Below are positions 29,381 to 38,694 of a stretch of 64,000 nucleotides of DNA, piece after piece. The notes below the pieces were generated by a model that was not told where the DNA came from, did not search any database, and saw nothing but the letters and a program-made list of their open reading frames with translations. This DNA is from Cupriavidus taiwanensis (lineage in GTDB: Bacteria; Pseudomonadota; Gammaproteobacteria; Burkholderiales; Burkholderiaceae), in NCBI RefSeq assembly GCF_900250075.1, contig NZ_LT977070.1, positions 1,814,603-1,878,602 of the forward strand. The letters run 5' to 3'. Within the stretch, counting starts at the first letter, position 1. Each line of letters opens with the position of its first letter. A program made the translations under genes and the position numbers.

Positions 29381-30093
29381 TGGGCAAGCGCATGCTGGAA
29401 GTCACGGGCCTGCACGCCTATTACGGCAAGAGCCACATCCTGCACGGCGTCGACGCGCATATCGGCGAGGGCGAGATCGTGGCGCTGCTGGGGCGCAACG
29501 GGGTGGGGCGCTCGACCATGGCCAAGGCCATCCTCGGCATGGTCAAGGCCGAAGGGTCGGTGAAGTTCCGGGGGGAAGAGATCCTCGGGCGACGGACCTT
29601 CGAGATTGCGCATCTCGGCATCGGCTACGTGCCGGAGAACCGGGATATTTTCCCTACGCTGACAGTGCGCCAGAACCTGCTGCTCGGGGAGAAGCGCAAC
29701 CCGCGACAGGCCAAGCCGCGCTGGAGCGTCGAGGACATGTTCAACATGTTCCCGCGCCTGAAGGAGCGCGAGAACACCTCGGCCGGCGTGCTGTCCGGCG
29801 GCGAGCAGCAGATGCTGACGCTGTGCCGCACGCTGATGGGGGATCCCGACCTGATCCTGATCGATGAGCCTACCGAAGGGCTGGCGCCGATGATCGTGGC
29901 GCTGGTGGGCGATTATCTGAAGACCTTGAAGGACCGCGGCGTCTCGGTGCTGCTGATCGAGCAGAAGCTGGCGATTGCGCTGGATATCTCGCAGCGGGTC
30001 TATGTCATGGGCCACGGGCATATCGTGTTCGAAGGCACGCCGGGCGAACTGAAGGCCAATGGGCAGGTCAGGAAGGAGTGGCTGGAGGTGTAG
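29380..30093 (+). CDS. ABC transporter ATP-binding protein, LivF type, with Arg in Walker A
   Basis: 237 residues. The Walker A reads GRNGVGRST: the usual catalytic Lys is Arg. Other ATPase parts are intact: YVPENRDIFPTLTVRQNLLLG, signature LSGGEQQM, Walker B LILIDEPTEGL and His-loop region LLIEQKLAIAL (the switch His is Gln). This subunit may bind but not hydrolyse ATP well, with LivG doing the work. Last gene of the cluster; a palindromic repeat follows. Confidence 0.92.
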   Translation: MGKRMLEVTGLHAYYGKSHILHGVDAHIGEGEIVALLGRNGVGRSTMAKAILGMVKAEGSVKFRGEEILGRRTFEIAHLGIGYVPENRDIFPTLTVRQNLLLGEKRNPRQAKPRWSVEDMFNMFPRLKERENTSAGVLSGGEQQMLTLCRTLMGDPDLILIDEPTEGLAPMIVALVGDYLKTLKDRGVSVLLIEQKLAIALDISQRVYVMGHGHIVFEGTPGELKANGQVRKEWLEV

Positions 30094-30122
30094 GTACAGC
30101 CTGTGCTCCGCGCATGTTTTCT

Positions 30123-30148
30123 CCCCTCTCCCGCTTGCGGGAGAGGGG
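30123..30148. repeat. palindromic dispersed repeat, copy 1 (probable bidirectional terminator)
   Basis: Perfect 12-bp arms CCCCTCTCCCGC and GCGGGAGAGGGG around TT, preceded by GTTTTCT. It lies between the convergent livF-like and permease genes. The same arms and flank occur at 48960-48989, again between convergent genes. Confidence 0.8.
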
Positions 30149-30208
30149 CGGGGGAGAGGGCCGGAGCGTCAACGAAGTGCATGCGTCGCTGTGCCCGGCC
30201 CCGGCTTC

Positions 30209-31747
30209 TTACGCAGCCTCTCGCTTGTCCCCGGCCTTCGGCTGCGGAAACGCAAACGGCATATCCTCATACGCAATCAGCCGCGACCCGGTGACCAGCC
30301 GATATCCCAGCCACAGCACCAGGAACACCGGCACGCCGATATAGGTGGCAACGATTTCCGGCCACCGGTTCGGGATGTCGGCGAAGGCCTGGTAATTCTG
30401 CCCGCCGATGATGACCAGACACAGCACAGCGGAAAAGACCGGCCCGAACGGATACAGCGGCGAGCGGTAAGCGAGCTTGCCGAGGTCATGCCCCTGGCGG
30501 GCCATGCCGCGGCGGAAGCGATAGTGGCTGACGGCGATGCCGAGCCAGGCGATGAAGCCGGTCATGGCCGAGGTGTTGAGCAGCCACAGGTAGGCGGTCT
30601 TGTTACCGAGCAGCGAACTGAGGAAGCACAGCGCGCCGATGCCGGTGGTCGCCAGCAGCGCGAAAAACGGCACGCCGTTGCGCGTGAGCCGGCCGAACAC
30701 GCGCGGCGCGCGGCGGCTGACGGCGAGGCCGTACAGGATCCGCGTCGACACGTACATGCTCGAGGTGCCGGCCGACAGCAGCGCGGTCAGCACCACCGCG
30801 TTCATCAGCCCGGCGGCGAAGGCCAGCCCTGCATGGCGGAACACCAGCGCGAACGGGCTCACGCCGACGTCGGTCACGTCGTTGCGCAGCAGGTTGGGGT
30901 CGGTATAGGGGATCAGCACGCCGATGACCAGGATGGCCAGCACGTAGAACAGCAGGATGCGCCAGAAGGTCTGCCGGATCGCGCGCGGAATGGTGATGGC
31001 GGGGCGCTCGGCTTCGCCGGCGGCGACGCCGACGGTTTCCGTGCCGAGGAAGGAGAAGCCGGCGATCATGGCCACGCCGAACATGGCCGGGATGCCGCCG
31101 ACGAATGGCGCATCGCCGCTGGTGAAGTTGTGCCAGCCCGACTGCGGCCCGCCCTGCATGATGCCGAAGATCATCAGCAGGCCCACGCCCAGGAACACCA
31201 CCACGGTCACCACCTTGACCAGCGCGAACCAGTATTCGGCCTCGCCGAAGCCGCGCACCGAGAAGGCGTTGAGCCCGAACATCAGCAGCAGGAAGCCGGC
31301 GCTCCAGACCAGCCCGGGCATGTCGGGGAACCAGTACTGCATCACCAGCTGCGCCGCGGTCAGCTCCACGGCGATGGTCACCGCCAGGCTGAACCAGTAA
31401 TTCCAGCCCAGCGCGAAGCCGAAGCCTTCGTCGACATAGAGCGCGCTGTAGGTGACAAAGGAACCGGCCACCGGCATGTGCACCGCCAGCTCGCCCAGGC
31501 TGGTCATCAGGCAATAGACCATCAGGCCGATCAGCATATACATCAGCAGCGCGCCGCCGGGGCCGGCCTGCGCGATCGACGCGCCCGAGGCCACGAACAG
31601 GCCGGTGCCGACCGCGCCGCCGACGGCGATCATGGTCAGGTGGCGCGCCTTGAGCTTGCGCTGGAGGTCGTCGTGCTCGACGACCGGGTGCTGGTGTCCA
31701 TGCGGCGCCAAAGCGGGCCGGGACGAGGAATCGGTGGGGGAAGACAT
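30209..31747 (-). CDS. amino acid permease, APC family (LysP-like)
   Basis: 512 residues, about 12 transmembrane helices. The N-terminal LKARHLTMIAVGGAVGTGLFVASG is the APC unwound-helix motif. GWNYWFSLAVTIAVELTAAQLVMQYWFP strongly resembles the lysine-specific permease LysP, and IMQGGPQSGWHNFTSGDAPFVGG matches the LysP loop. Proton-coupled uptake of lysine or another cationic amino acid is the best guess. Transcribed away from fadB'; no amino acid catabolic gene is next to it. Confidence 0.9.
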   Translation of the reverse strand: MSSPTDSSSRPALAPHGHQHPVVEHDDLQRKLKARHLTMIAVGGAVGTGLFVASGASIAQAGPGGALLMYMLIGLMVYCLMTSLGELAVHMPVAGSFVTYSALYVDEGFGFALGWNYWFSLAVTIAVELTAAQLVMQYWFPDMPGLVWSAGFLLLMFGLNAFSVRGFGEAEYWFALVKVVTVVVFLGVGLLMIFGIMQGGPQSGWHNFTSGDAPFVGGIPAMFGVAMIAGFSFLGTETVGVAAGEAERPAITIPRAIRQTFWRILLFYVLAILVIGVLIPYTDPNLLRNDVTDVGVSPFALVFRHAGLAFAAGLMNAVVLTALLSAGTSSMYVSTRILYGLAVSRRAPRVFGRLTRNGVPFFALLATTGIGALCFLSSLLGNKTAYLWLLNTSAMTGFIAWLGIAVSHYRFRRGMARQGHDLGKLAYRSPLYPFGPVFSAVLCLVIIGGQNYQAFADIPNRWPEIVATYIGVPVFLVLWLGYRLVTGSRLIAYEDMPFAFPQPKAGDKREAA

Positions 31748-32239
31748 CAGGGTCGCTGGACCTTCAGCCGCCCGGCGTCTCGTGAAGGCCGGGGAGCAAA
31801 AAACGAAAAGCCGCGAGTCTACCGCGTCTGCCCCGGCGATTTTCCCGTATCGGTCAAATAAAGTCCGATACTGGTCTGGAGGCGGCGCGCGCGGATGCTG
31901 GCAAGTGCCTTAACGGGCATCGGGGGGCGCTGCTTCGCGGCGGATAAGCGTTGGCTCCATGCAGACGGATCAGGGGCGGCATTCGCATTGCGCATGGCCC
32001 CGAAAATGTTCCGAATTGAAATTGAACGACCGTGCTATTTTGTGTATGCTTGTTTCGCCCAAGCGCCGGAAGGCGTTGCGTGGCGCGGGAAAGCGGCGGA
32101 TCGGGTCAAGGGTTAACCCCGCCCGTGACGGCCGCGACCCGGGGACAGGCGCGGCGTCAGCCGGCATGCCCCGCGCTGCAGAGAACATTCATTCGAGAAT
32201 TCGAATCCCGAGACAACTTCTGACACCAAAGGAACCAGC
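31748..32239. other. 492-bp divergent intergenic region, permease / fadB'
   Basis: No gene found; several short open frames lack ribosome sites and family features. It holds the fadB' promoter and operator (32017-32050) and a roughly 190-nt leader. The permease promoter must be in the first 200 bp, which are AT-richer (AAAAAACGAAAAGCC at about 31798), but I cannot place it. Confidence 0.7.
32022..32050 (+). promoter_or_regulatory. fadB' promoter with overlapping TetR-type operator
   Basis: TTGAAC (32022-32027), 17-bp spacer and TATGCT (32045-32050) make a good sigma-70 promoter. The operator-like stretch TTGAACGACCGTGCTATTTT covers the -35 and most of the spacer. Its reverse complement is 17/20 identical to the motif before the acyl-CoA ligase at 23049-23068. 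Bound repressor would block polymerase. Confidence 0.68.
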
Positions 32240-34321
32240 ATGACAGCGCAGTATCAGGTTCAGGACGGCGTAGCCGTCATCACGCTCGACAATCCCCCTG
32301 TCAACGGCCTGGGTCACAGCACCCGGCTTGGCATCGTCGAAGGCATGACCCGTGCGCTGGACGATGCCGCCGTCAAGGCGATCGTCATCACCGGCGCTGG
32401 CAAGGCTTTCTCGGGCGGCGCCGACATCCGTGAATTCAATACGCCCAAGGCGATGCAGGAGCCGACGCTGCACTCGGTGATCCGTGTGCTGGAAGCCTCG
32501 TCCAAGCCGGTGGTCGCCGCCGTGCACTCGGTTGCCATGGGTGGCGGCCTGGAACTGGCGCTGGGCTGCAATTACCGCGTGGCGTCCAAGGGCGCGCAGA
32601 TCGCGCTGCCGGAAGTCAAGCTGGGCCTGCTGCCCGGCGCCGGCGGCACGCAGCGCCTGCCGCGCGTGATCGGCCTGGAGGCCGCCGCCAACATGATCGT
32701 GTCGGGCACCGCGGTGCCGTCCGAGAAGTTCGCCGGCACCAAGCTCTTCGATGAGATCGTCGACGGTGACGTGCTGCCCGCGGCGGTCAAGTTTGCGCAG
32801 AACGTCGGCGCCGCCAGCGGCCCGCATCCCAAGGTGCGCGACCTGAAGGTGCGCCACGAGAATGCCGAGGGCTACCTCGGCTTTGCCCGCAACACCGTGG
32901 CCGCGATGGCCAAGAACTTCCCGGCGCCGTTGAAGTGCCTGGAAGCCGTGGCGGGCTCGCTCAAGCCGTTCGAGCAGGGTCTGAAGCAGGAGCGCGAGGG
33001 CTTCCTGTTTCTTGTGACCACGCCGGAATCGCGCGCGCTGCGCCATGCCTTCTTCGGCGAGCGCGCCGCCAGCAAGATCCCCGACGTGCCCGAAGGCACG
33101 CCGGTGCGCAAGATCGAGAAGGTCGCCGTGATCGGCGCCGGCACCATGGGCGGCGGCATCAGCATGAACTTCCTCAACGCGGGCATCCCGGTCACGATCC
33201 TGGAAACCAAGCAGGAAGCGCTCGACCGCGGCGTCGGCATCATCCGCAAGAACTACGAGAACAGCGCCAAGAAGGGCAAGCTGACGCAGGAGAAGGTCGA
33301 GCAGCGCATGGGGCTGCTGAGCACGACGCTGTCCTATGACGACATCAAGGACGCCGACATGGTGATCGAGGCCGTGTTCGAAGAGATGGGCGTCAAGGAA
33401 ATCGTGTTCAAGAAGCTGGACGAAGTGATGAAGCCCGGCGCGATCCTGGCATCCAACACTTCCACGCTGGACGTCAACAAGATCGCCTCGTTCACCAAGC
33501 GTCCGCAGGACGTGGTCGGCATGCACTTCTTCAGCCCGGCCAACGTGATGAAGCTGCTCGAAGTGGTGCGCGGCGACCAGACCGGCAAGGACGTGCTGGC
33601 CACGGTGATGCAGGTGGCCAAGAAGATCAAGAAGACCGCGGTGGTGTCGGGCGTGTGCGACGGCTTCATCGGCAACCGCATGATCGAGCAGTACAGCCGC
33701 CAGGCGGGCTACCTGCTGGACGAAGGCGCGCTGCCCGAGCAGGTCGACAAGGCCATCGAGAAGTTCGGCTTTGCCATGGGCCCGTTCCGCATGGGCGACC
33801 TGGCCGGCAACGACATCGGCTGGGCCATCCGCAAGCGCCGCGCCGTGGACAAGCCGGACATCCAGTACTCCAAGACCGCGGACCTGCTGTGCGAAATGGG
33901 CCGCTTCGGCCAGAAGACCGGCGCGGGCTGGTACGACTACAAGGCGGGCGACCGCAAGCCGTACCCGAACCAGCAGGTCAACGACATGATCGTGCAGCAT
34001 TCGAAGGACCTGGGCATCACGCGCCGCAAGATCTCGGATGAAGAGATCGTCGAGCGCCTGGTGTTCGCGCTGGTGAACGAAGGCGCCAAGATCCTGGAAG
34101 AAGGCATTGCTTCCAAGGCCTCGGATATCGACATGGTGTACCTGACCGGCTACGGCTTCCCGCTGTTCCGCGGCGGCCCGATGCTGTACGCGGACCAGGT
34201 CGGCCTGTACAACGTGGCGCTGGCCATGAAGCGCTACGCCAAGGGCTACCACGGCGAAGCCTGGCAGGTGGCGCCGCTGCTGCAGAAGCTGGCGGACGAA
34301 GGCAAGGGCTTTAACGGGTAA
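32240..34321 (+). CDS. fadB': bifunctional enoyl-CoA hydratase / (S)-3-hydroxyacyl-CoA dehydrogenase
   Basis: Performs the second and third steps of beta-oxidation on one chain. 693 residues. The crotonase domain (1-200) has [11 protein letters not shown] and [17 protein letters not shown] (oxyanion hole) and [20 protein letters not shown] (catalytic Glu). The dehydrogenase starts near 295 with [21 protein letters not shown] (NAD site), then [17 protein letters not shown] (catalytic His) and a duplicated C-terminal helical domain. It matches the FadB' type described in the second fatty-acid operon of C. necator. It has its own promoter and operator. A nicotinamidase gene follows after 41 bp. 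Confidence 0.97.
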   Translation: MTAQYQVQDGVAVITLDNPPVNGLGHSTRLGIVEGMTRALDDAAVKAIVITGAGKAFSGGADIREFNTPKAMQEPTLHSVIRVLEASSKPVVAAVHSVAMGGGLELALGCNYRVASKGAQIALPEVKLGLLPGAGGTQRLPRVIGLEAAANMIVSGTAVPSEKFAGTKLFDEIVDGDVLPAAVKFAQNVGAASGPHPKVRDLKVRHENAEGYLGFARNTVAAMAKNFPAPLKCLEAVAGSLKPFEQGLKQEREGFLFLVTTPESRALRHAFFGERAASKIPDVPEGTPVRKIEKVAVIGAGTMGGGISMNFLNAGIPVTILETKQEALDRGVGIIRKNYENSAKKGKLTQEKVEQRMGLLSTTLSYDDIKDADMVIEAVFEEMGVKEIVFKKLDEVMKPGAILASNTSTLDVNKIASFTKRPQDVVGMHFFSPANVMKLLEVVRGDQTGKDVLATVMQVAKKIKKTAVVSGVCDGFIGNRMIEQYSRQAGYLLDEGALPEQVDKAIEKFGFAMGPFRMGDLAGNDIGWAIRKRRAVDKPDIQYSKTADLLCEMGRFGQKTGAGWYDYKAGDRKPYPNQQVNDMIVQHSKDLGITRRKISDEEIVERLVFALVNEGAKILEEGIASKASDIDMVYLTGYGFPLFRGGPMLYADQVGLYNVALAMKRYAKGYHGEAWQVAPLLQKLADEGKGFNG

Positions 34322-34362
34322 GACGCGGCTAAGACGCCATCACGGTTCTCCCTGGCACTGAT

Positions 34363-35007
34363 ATGGACACCACCCTCCGACCTGGCGATTGCCTGCTGGT
34401 GATCGACGTGCAGAACGACTTCATGCCGGGCGGCGCGCTTGCCGTGCCGCGCGGCGACGAGGTCGTCCCCGTCATCAACCGGCTGGCGCGCGCGTTCGGG
34501 CACGTGGTGCTGACGCAGGACTGGCATCCGGCCGCGCACGTCTCGTTCGCGGCCAACCATGCCGGTACGCAGCCATTCCAGATGCTCACGCTGCCGTATG
34601 GCGAGCAGGTGCTGTGGCCGGTGCACTGCGTGCAGGACACGCCCGGCGCCGCGCTGCATACGGGGCTGCACGTGCCGCACGCGCGGCTGGTGATCCGCAA
34701 GGGCCATCATGCCGGCGTGGACAGCTACTCCGCCTTTATGGAAGCGGACCGCACCACGCGCACCGGGCTGGCCGGCTACCTGCGCGAGCATGGCGTCAGG
34801 CGCGTGTTCTGCGCCGGGCTGGCGACGGACTACTGCGTGGCCTGGAGCGCGCTCGATGCGCGCGCCGCCGGCTTCGAGGCCGCGGTGATCGAGGATGCAT
34901 GCCGTGCCATCGACCTGCAAGGCTCGCTGGCACAGGCATGGCAAGACCTCGGCGCCGCCGGCGTCGCGCGCGTGATGTCCGTTGACCTGCTCAGTGGTCA
35001 GGGCTGA
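34363..35007 (+). CDS. pncA: nicotinamidase
   Basis: Deamidates nicotinamide to nicotinate for NAD salvage. 214 residues, cysteine hydrolase fold with the Asp-Lys-Cys triad: Asp15 ([10 protein letters not shown]), Lys113 ([15 protein letters not shown]) and Cys158 ([15 protein letters not shown]). Metal ligands Asp53/His55/His59 are in [21 protein letters not shown] is the PncA-specific loop. It lies within a beta-oxidation operon, between fadB' and the thiolase, with 41- and 47-bp gaps, so it is very likely cotranscribed with NAD-consuming enzymes. Confidence 0.96.
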   Translation: MDTTLRPGDCLLVIDVQNDFMPGGALAVPRGDEVVPVINRLARAFGHVVLTQDWHPAAHVSFAANHAGTQPFQMLTLPYGEQVLWPVHCVQDTPGAALHTGLHVPHARLVIRKGHHAGVDSYSAFMEADRTTRTGLAGYLREHGVRRVFCAGLATDYCVAWSALDARAAGFEAAVIEDACRAIDLQGSLAQAWQDLGAAGVARVMSVDLLSGQG

Positions 35008-35054
35008 ACCGAAACACCGAACTGAACGACACAAGAGATTTCGAGGAGCATCAC

Positions 35055-36233
35055 ATGAACGAAGCAGTCATCGTATCCACCGCACGGACCGGCCTGGCCA
35101 AGAGCTGGAAGGGCGCCTTCAACATGACCCACGGCGCCACGCTGGGCGGCCATGCGGTCCAGCACGCCATCGCGCGCGCCAGGATCGAAGCCGCCGAGGT
35201 CGAAGACGTGCTGATGGGCTGCGCCAACCCGGAAGGCGCCACCGGCGCCAACATCGCGCGCCAGATCGCGCTGCGCGCCGGCTGCCCGGTCACCGTGCCC
35301 GGCGCCACCGTCAACCGCTTCTGCTCGTCGGGCCTGCAGACCATTGCCATGGCCGCGCAGCGCGTGATCGCCGACGAGGGCGACATCTTCGTGGCCGGCG
35401 GCGTGGAGAGCATCTCGTGCGTGCAGCAGGAGATGAACCGCCATATGGTCCAGGAGAGCTGGCTGACCAAGAACAAGCCGGAAATCTACTGGAACATGCT
35501 GCAGACCGCCGAGAACGTGGCCAAGCGCTACAACATCTCGAAGGAGCGCCAGGACGAATACGGCGTGCGCAGCCAGCAGCGCGCCGCGGCCGCGCAGGAA
35601 GCCGGCAAGTTCAAGGACGAGATCGTGCCGATGACGGTGCTTGCCGGCGTTGCCGACAAGTCCACCGGCCAACTGGTGACGAAGGAAGTCACCATCGACC
35701 GCGACGAAGGCATTCGCGCCGACACTACGCTCGAAGGTGTTTCCAAGATCCGCAGCGCCGTGCCGGGTGGTGTGATCACCGCCGGCAACGCCTCGCAGTT
35801 CTCGGACGGCGCCTCGGCGGCGGTGGTGATGAACGCGCGCGTGGCGGCGGCCAAGGGCCTGCAGCCGCTGGGCGTGTTCCGCGGCTTTGCCGTGGCGGGT
35901 TGCGAGCCGGACGAGATGGGCATCGGCCCTGTCTTCGCGGTGCCCAAGCTGCTGAAGAAGGCTGGCCTGAAGGTCGACGACATCGGCCTGTGGGAACTGA
36001 ACGAAGCCTTCGCGGTGCAGGTGCTGTACTGCGCCGACACGCTGGGCATCCCGATGGACCGCCTCAACGTCAACGGCGGCGCGATCGCGGTGGGGCATCC
36101 GTATGGCGTGTCGGGCGCGCGCCTGGTTGGCCATGCGCTGATCGAGGGCAAGCGCCGGGGCGTGAAGTATGTGGTGGTGACGATGTGCATCGGCGGCGGC
36201 CAGGGCGCCGCAGGCCTGTTCGAGGTCCTTTGA
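35055..36233 (+). CDS. acetyl-CoA acyltransferase (3-ketoacyl-CoA thiolase)
   Basis: Cleaves 3-ketoacyl-CoA with CoA, the last step of the beta-oxidation cycle. 392 residues, standard thiolase II length. Acyl-accepting Cys90 in [11 protein letters not shown]; the second-half motifs [19 protein letters not shown] (His) and [16 protein letters not shown] (acid/base Cys). [11 protein letters not shown] is the conserved NEAFA. GGAGCATCAC precedes the ATG. It probably works directly on FadB' products. The stop overlaps the next start by one base. Confidence 0.96.
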   Translation: MNEAVIVSTARTGLAKSWKGAFNMTHGATLGGHAVQHAIARARIEAAEVEDVLMGCANPEGATGANIARQIALRAGCPVTVPGATVNRFCSSGLQTIAMAAQRVIADEGDIFVAGGVESISCVQQEMNRHMVQESWLTKNKPEIYWNMLQTAENVAKRYNISKERQDEYGVRSQQRAAAAQEAGKFKDEIVPMTVLAGVADKSTGQLVTKEVTIDRDEGIRADTTLEGVSKIRSAVPGGVITAGNASQFSDGASAAVVMNARVAAAKGLQPLGVFRGFAVAGCEPDEMGIGPVFAVPKLLKKAGLKVDDIGLWELNEAFAVQVLYCADTLGIPMDRLNVNGGAIAVGHPYGVSGARLVGHALIEGKRRGVKYVVVTMCIGGGQGAAGLFEVL

Positions 36234-36682
36234 TGTCCGCAGCGGGCACGACGCGGCCGGCGACGGCCCCCGGCATGCTCGCCTGGGGCCGCGAAGTGCT
36301 GGCCAGCCAGCCCTTCTCGGTCCTGGTCGGGACCGAGCTGGCGGCGCTGTCGCCGGGCAAGGCCGAGCTGCGGCTGCCGATACGGCAAGCGCTGCAACAG
36401 CAGCATGGCTTCCTGCACGGCGGCGTGGTCAGCTACCTGGCCGACAACGCGCTGACCTACGCGGGCGGCGCGGCCATGCAGGTGCCCGTGGTGACTTCCG
36501 AGTACAAGATCAACTATGTGCGCCCGGCGATCGGCGAATTGCTGATCGCCCGCGCCGAATGCGTCAGCGTGGGCCGCCAGCAAGCGGTGGTGCGCTGCGA
36601 CGTGTTTGCGGTCAGGGATGGCGAGGAGAAGCTCTGCGCGGTAGCGCAGGGGACCATCGCGCGCCTTGGCGACGGTGGTTGA
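36233..36682 (+). CDS. PaaI-family acyl-CoA thioesterase
   Basis: Hotdog-fold thioesterase of 149 residues, coupled to the thiolase (TGATG). The core is QQQHGFLHGGVVSYLADNALTYAGGA, where the HGG and Asp form the PaaI active site, followed by VVTSEYKINYVRPAIG. Presumably releases CoA from stalled or toxic acyl-CoA made in the pathway. Last gene before a terminator. Confidence 0.9.
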   Translation: MSAAGTTRPATAPGMLAWGREVLASQPFSVLVGTELAALSPGKAELRLPIRQALQQQHGFLHGGVVSYLADNALTYAGGAAMQVPVVTSEYKINYVRPAIGELLIARAECVSVGRQQAVVRCDVFAVRDGEEKLCAVAQGTIARLGDGG

Positions 36683-36699
36683 CCGAGGGAAGGGAAGGG

Positions 36700-36721
36700 G
36701 GCGCGGCAGCGCCTTTTTTTT
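36700..36721 (+). terminator. rho-independent terminator after the fadB'-thioesterase operon
   Basis: Stem GGCGC / GCGCC with a 4-nt loop followed by eight T. The stem is short but GC-only, and the T run is long. It divides the beta-oxidation genes into two transcription units. Confidence 0.75.
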
Positions 36722-36790
36722 GACCGCTTCACCTTGAATCTGGCTAAAAGAATTCGCGGCGCCCCACGCAGTGCGCCGCCTGGAGACACC

Positions 36791-38653
36791 ATGTCGATGA
36801 TCCTTTCCCGCCGCGACCTGAACTTCATCCTGTATGAATGGCTCAAGGTCGACGAGCTGACCCGCATCCCGCGCTACGCCGACCACTCGCGCGAGACCTT
36901 CGATGCCGCGCTGGACACCTGCGAGAAGATCGCCACCGACCTGTTCGCGCCGCACAACAAGAAGAACGACCAGCACGAACCCGAATTCGACGGCGAGACG
37001 GTCAGCATCATCCCCGAGGTCAGCACCGCGCTGAAGGCCTTCTGCGAGGCCGGGCTGATGGCCGCCGGGCAGGATTACGAGCTGGGCGGCATGCAGCTGC
37101 CGGTGGTGGTCGAGAAAGCCGGCTTTGCCTATTTCAAGGGCGCCAACGTCGGTACCAGTTCCTATCCGTTCCTGACCATCGGCAACGCCAACCTGCTGCT
37201 GACACACGGCACGCCGGCGCAGGTCGAGACCTTCGTCAAGCCGGAAATGGAAGGGCGCTTCTTCGGCACCATGTGCCTGTCCGAACCGCAGGCCGGCTCG
37301 TCGCTGTCGGATATCACGACGCGCGCCGAGTACGAAGGCGAATCGCCGCTGGGTGCGCAATACCGGCTCCGCGGCAACAAGATGTGGATCTCGGCCGGCG
37401 AGCACGAGCTGTCGGAGAACATCGTCCACCTGGTGCTGGCCAAGATTCCCGGCCCCGACGGCAAGCTGATCCCCGGCGTGAAGGGCATCTCGCTGTTCAT
37501 CGTGCCCAAGTACCTGGTGAACGAGGACGGCTCGCTGGGCGAGCACAACGACGTGGTGCTGGCCGGCCTGAACCACAAGATGGGCTACCGCGGCACCACC
37601 AACTGCCTGCTGAATTTCGGCGAGGGCATGAAGTACCAGCCGGGCGGCAAGGCCGGTGCCATCGGCTACCTGGTGGGCGAGCCGCACAAGGGCCTGGCCT
37701 GCATGTTCCACATGATGAATGAGGCGCGCATCGGCGTGGGCCTGGGCGCGGTGATGCTGGGCTATACCGGCTACCTGCATGCACTGGACTATGCGCGCAA
37801 CCGTCCGCAAGGCCGCCCGGTCGGCCCCGGCGGCAAGGATGCCGCCAGCCCGCAGGTGAAGCTGGTCGAGCACGCCGATATCCGCCGCATGCTGCTGGCG
37901 CAGAAGAGCTATGTCGAGGGCGGCCTGGCGCTGAACCTGTATTGCGCGCGGCTGGTGGACGAGGAAGAAGCCGCTGCCTCCGCCGGCGACGAGGACGCAC
38001 ATGCGCGCCTGGCGCTGCTGCTCGACATCCTGACCCCGATCGCCAAGAGCTGGCCGTCGCAGTGGTGCCTGGAAGCCAACAACCTGGCGATCCAGGTGCA
38101 TGGCGGCTATGGCTACACCCGCGAATACAACGTCGAGCAGTTCTACCGCGACAACCGCCTGAACCCGATCCACGAAGGCACGCACGGCATCCAGGGGCTG
38201 GACCTGCTGGGCCGCAAGGTGGTGATGAAGGATGGCGCCGCGTTCAGGCTGCTGGGCGAGCGCGTGCAGGCCACCATCGGCCGCGCGCTGGCCGCGGACG
38301 ATGCCGAGCTGGCGCAGCAGGCGCGCGCGCTCGGCTCCTCAACGAAGCGCCTGGCCGAGGTGACCCAGACGCTGTGGAGCGCCGGCGATGTCAACGTGAC
38401 GCTGGCCAACGCATCGGTCTATCTCGAAGCCTTCGGGCACGTGGTGGTGGCGTGGATCTGGCTGGAGCAGGCATTGCTGGCGCAGGCCGCGCTGGCGCAG
38501 GCGAGCGGCCAGGAAGACCAGGACTTCTATCGCGGCAAGCTGGCCGCGGCGGCGTACTTCTTCCGCTTCGAGCTGCCCAGGGTCGGCCCCCATCTCGACC
38601 TGCTGGCATCGCTCGACCGCACCACGCTGGACATGCAGGACGCCTGGTTCTGA
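36791..38653 (+). CDS. acyl-CoA dehydrogenase, long (about 600 aa) type
   Basis: FAD enzyme introducing the 2,3 double bond into acyl-CoA, passing electrons to ETF. 620 residues, the larger class related to DmdC and the FadE variants of pseudomonads, with an extra C-terminal domain. FAD/substrate motifs: MCLSEPQAGSSLSDITTRA, NKMWISAGEHELSENIVHLVLA, GLNHKMGYRGTTNCLLNFGEG and VHGGYGYTREYNVEQFYRDNRLNPIHEGTHGIQGLDLLG. The ATG at 36791 begins MSMILSRRDLNFILYEW, the family N-terminus. Starts its own unit after the terminator; SDR and thioesterase genes follow. Confidence 0.95.
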   Translation: MSMILSRRDLNFILYEWLKVDELTRIPRYADHSRETFDAALDTCEKIATDLFAPHNKKNDQHEPEFDGETVSIIPEVSTALKAFCEAGLMAAGQDYELGGMQLPVVVEKAGFAYFKGANVGTSSYPFLTIGNANLLLTHGTPAQVETFVKPEMEGRFFGTMCLSEPQAGSSLSDITTRAEYEGESPLGAQYRLRGNKMWISAGEHELSENIVHLVLAKIPGPDGKLIPGVKGISLFIVPKYLVNEDGSLGEHNDVVLAGLNHKMGYRGTTNCLLNFGEGMKYQPGGKAGAIGYLVGEPHKGLACMFHMMNEARIGVGLGAVMLGYTGYLHALDYARNRPQGRPVGPGGKDAASPQVKLVEHADIRRMLLAQKSYVEGGLALNLYCARLVDEEEAAASAGDEDAHARLALLLDILTPIAKSWPSQWCLEANNLAIQVHGGYGYTREYNVEQFYRDNRLNPIHEGTHGIQGLDLLGRKVVMKDGAAFRLLGERVQATIGRALAADDAELAQQARALGSSTKRLAEVTQTLWSAGDVNVTLANASVYLEAFGHVVVAWIWLEQALLAQAALAQASGQEDQDFYRGKLAAAAYFFRFELPRVGPHLDLLASLDRTTLDMQDAWF

Positions 38654-38694
38654 GCGCCCGCCCCCTCACTCAAGACAACCAAGGAAGAGACAAC

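Noticed and set aside
31895..32243. Several short plus-strand open frames before fadB'
   Set aside because: They start in or before the fadB' promoter and lack coding character or ribosome sites.
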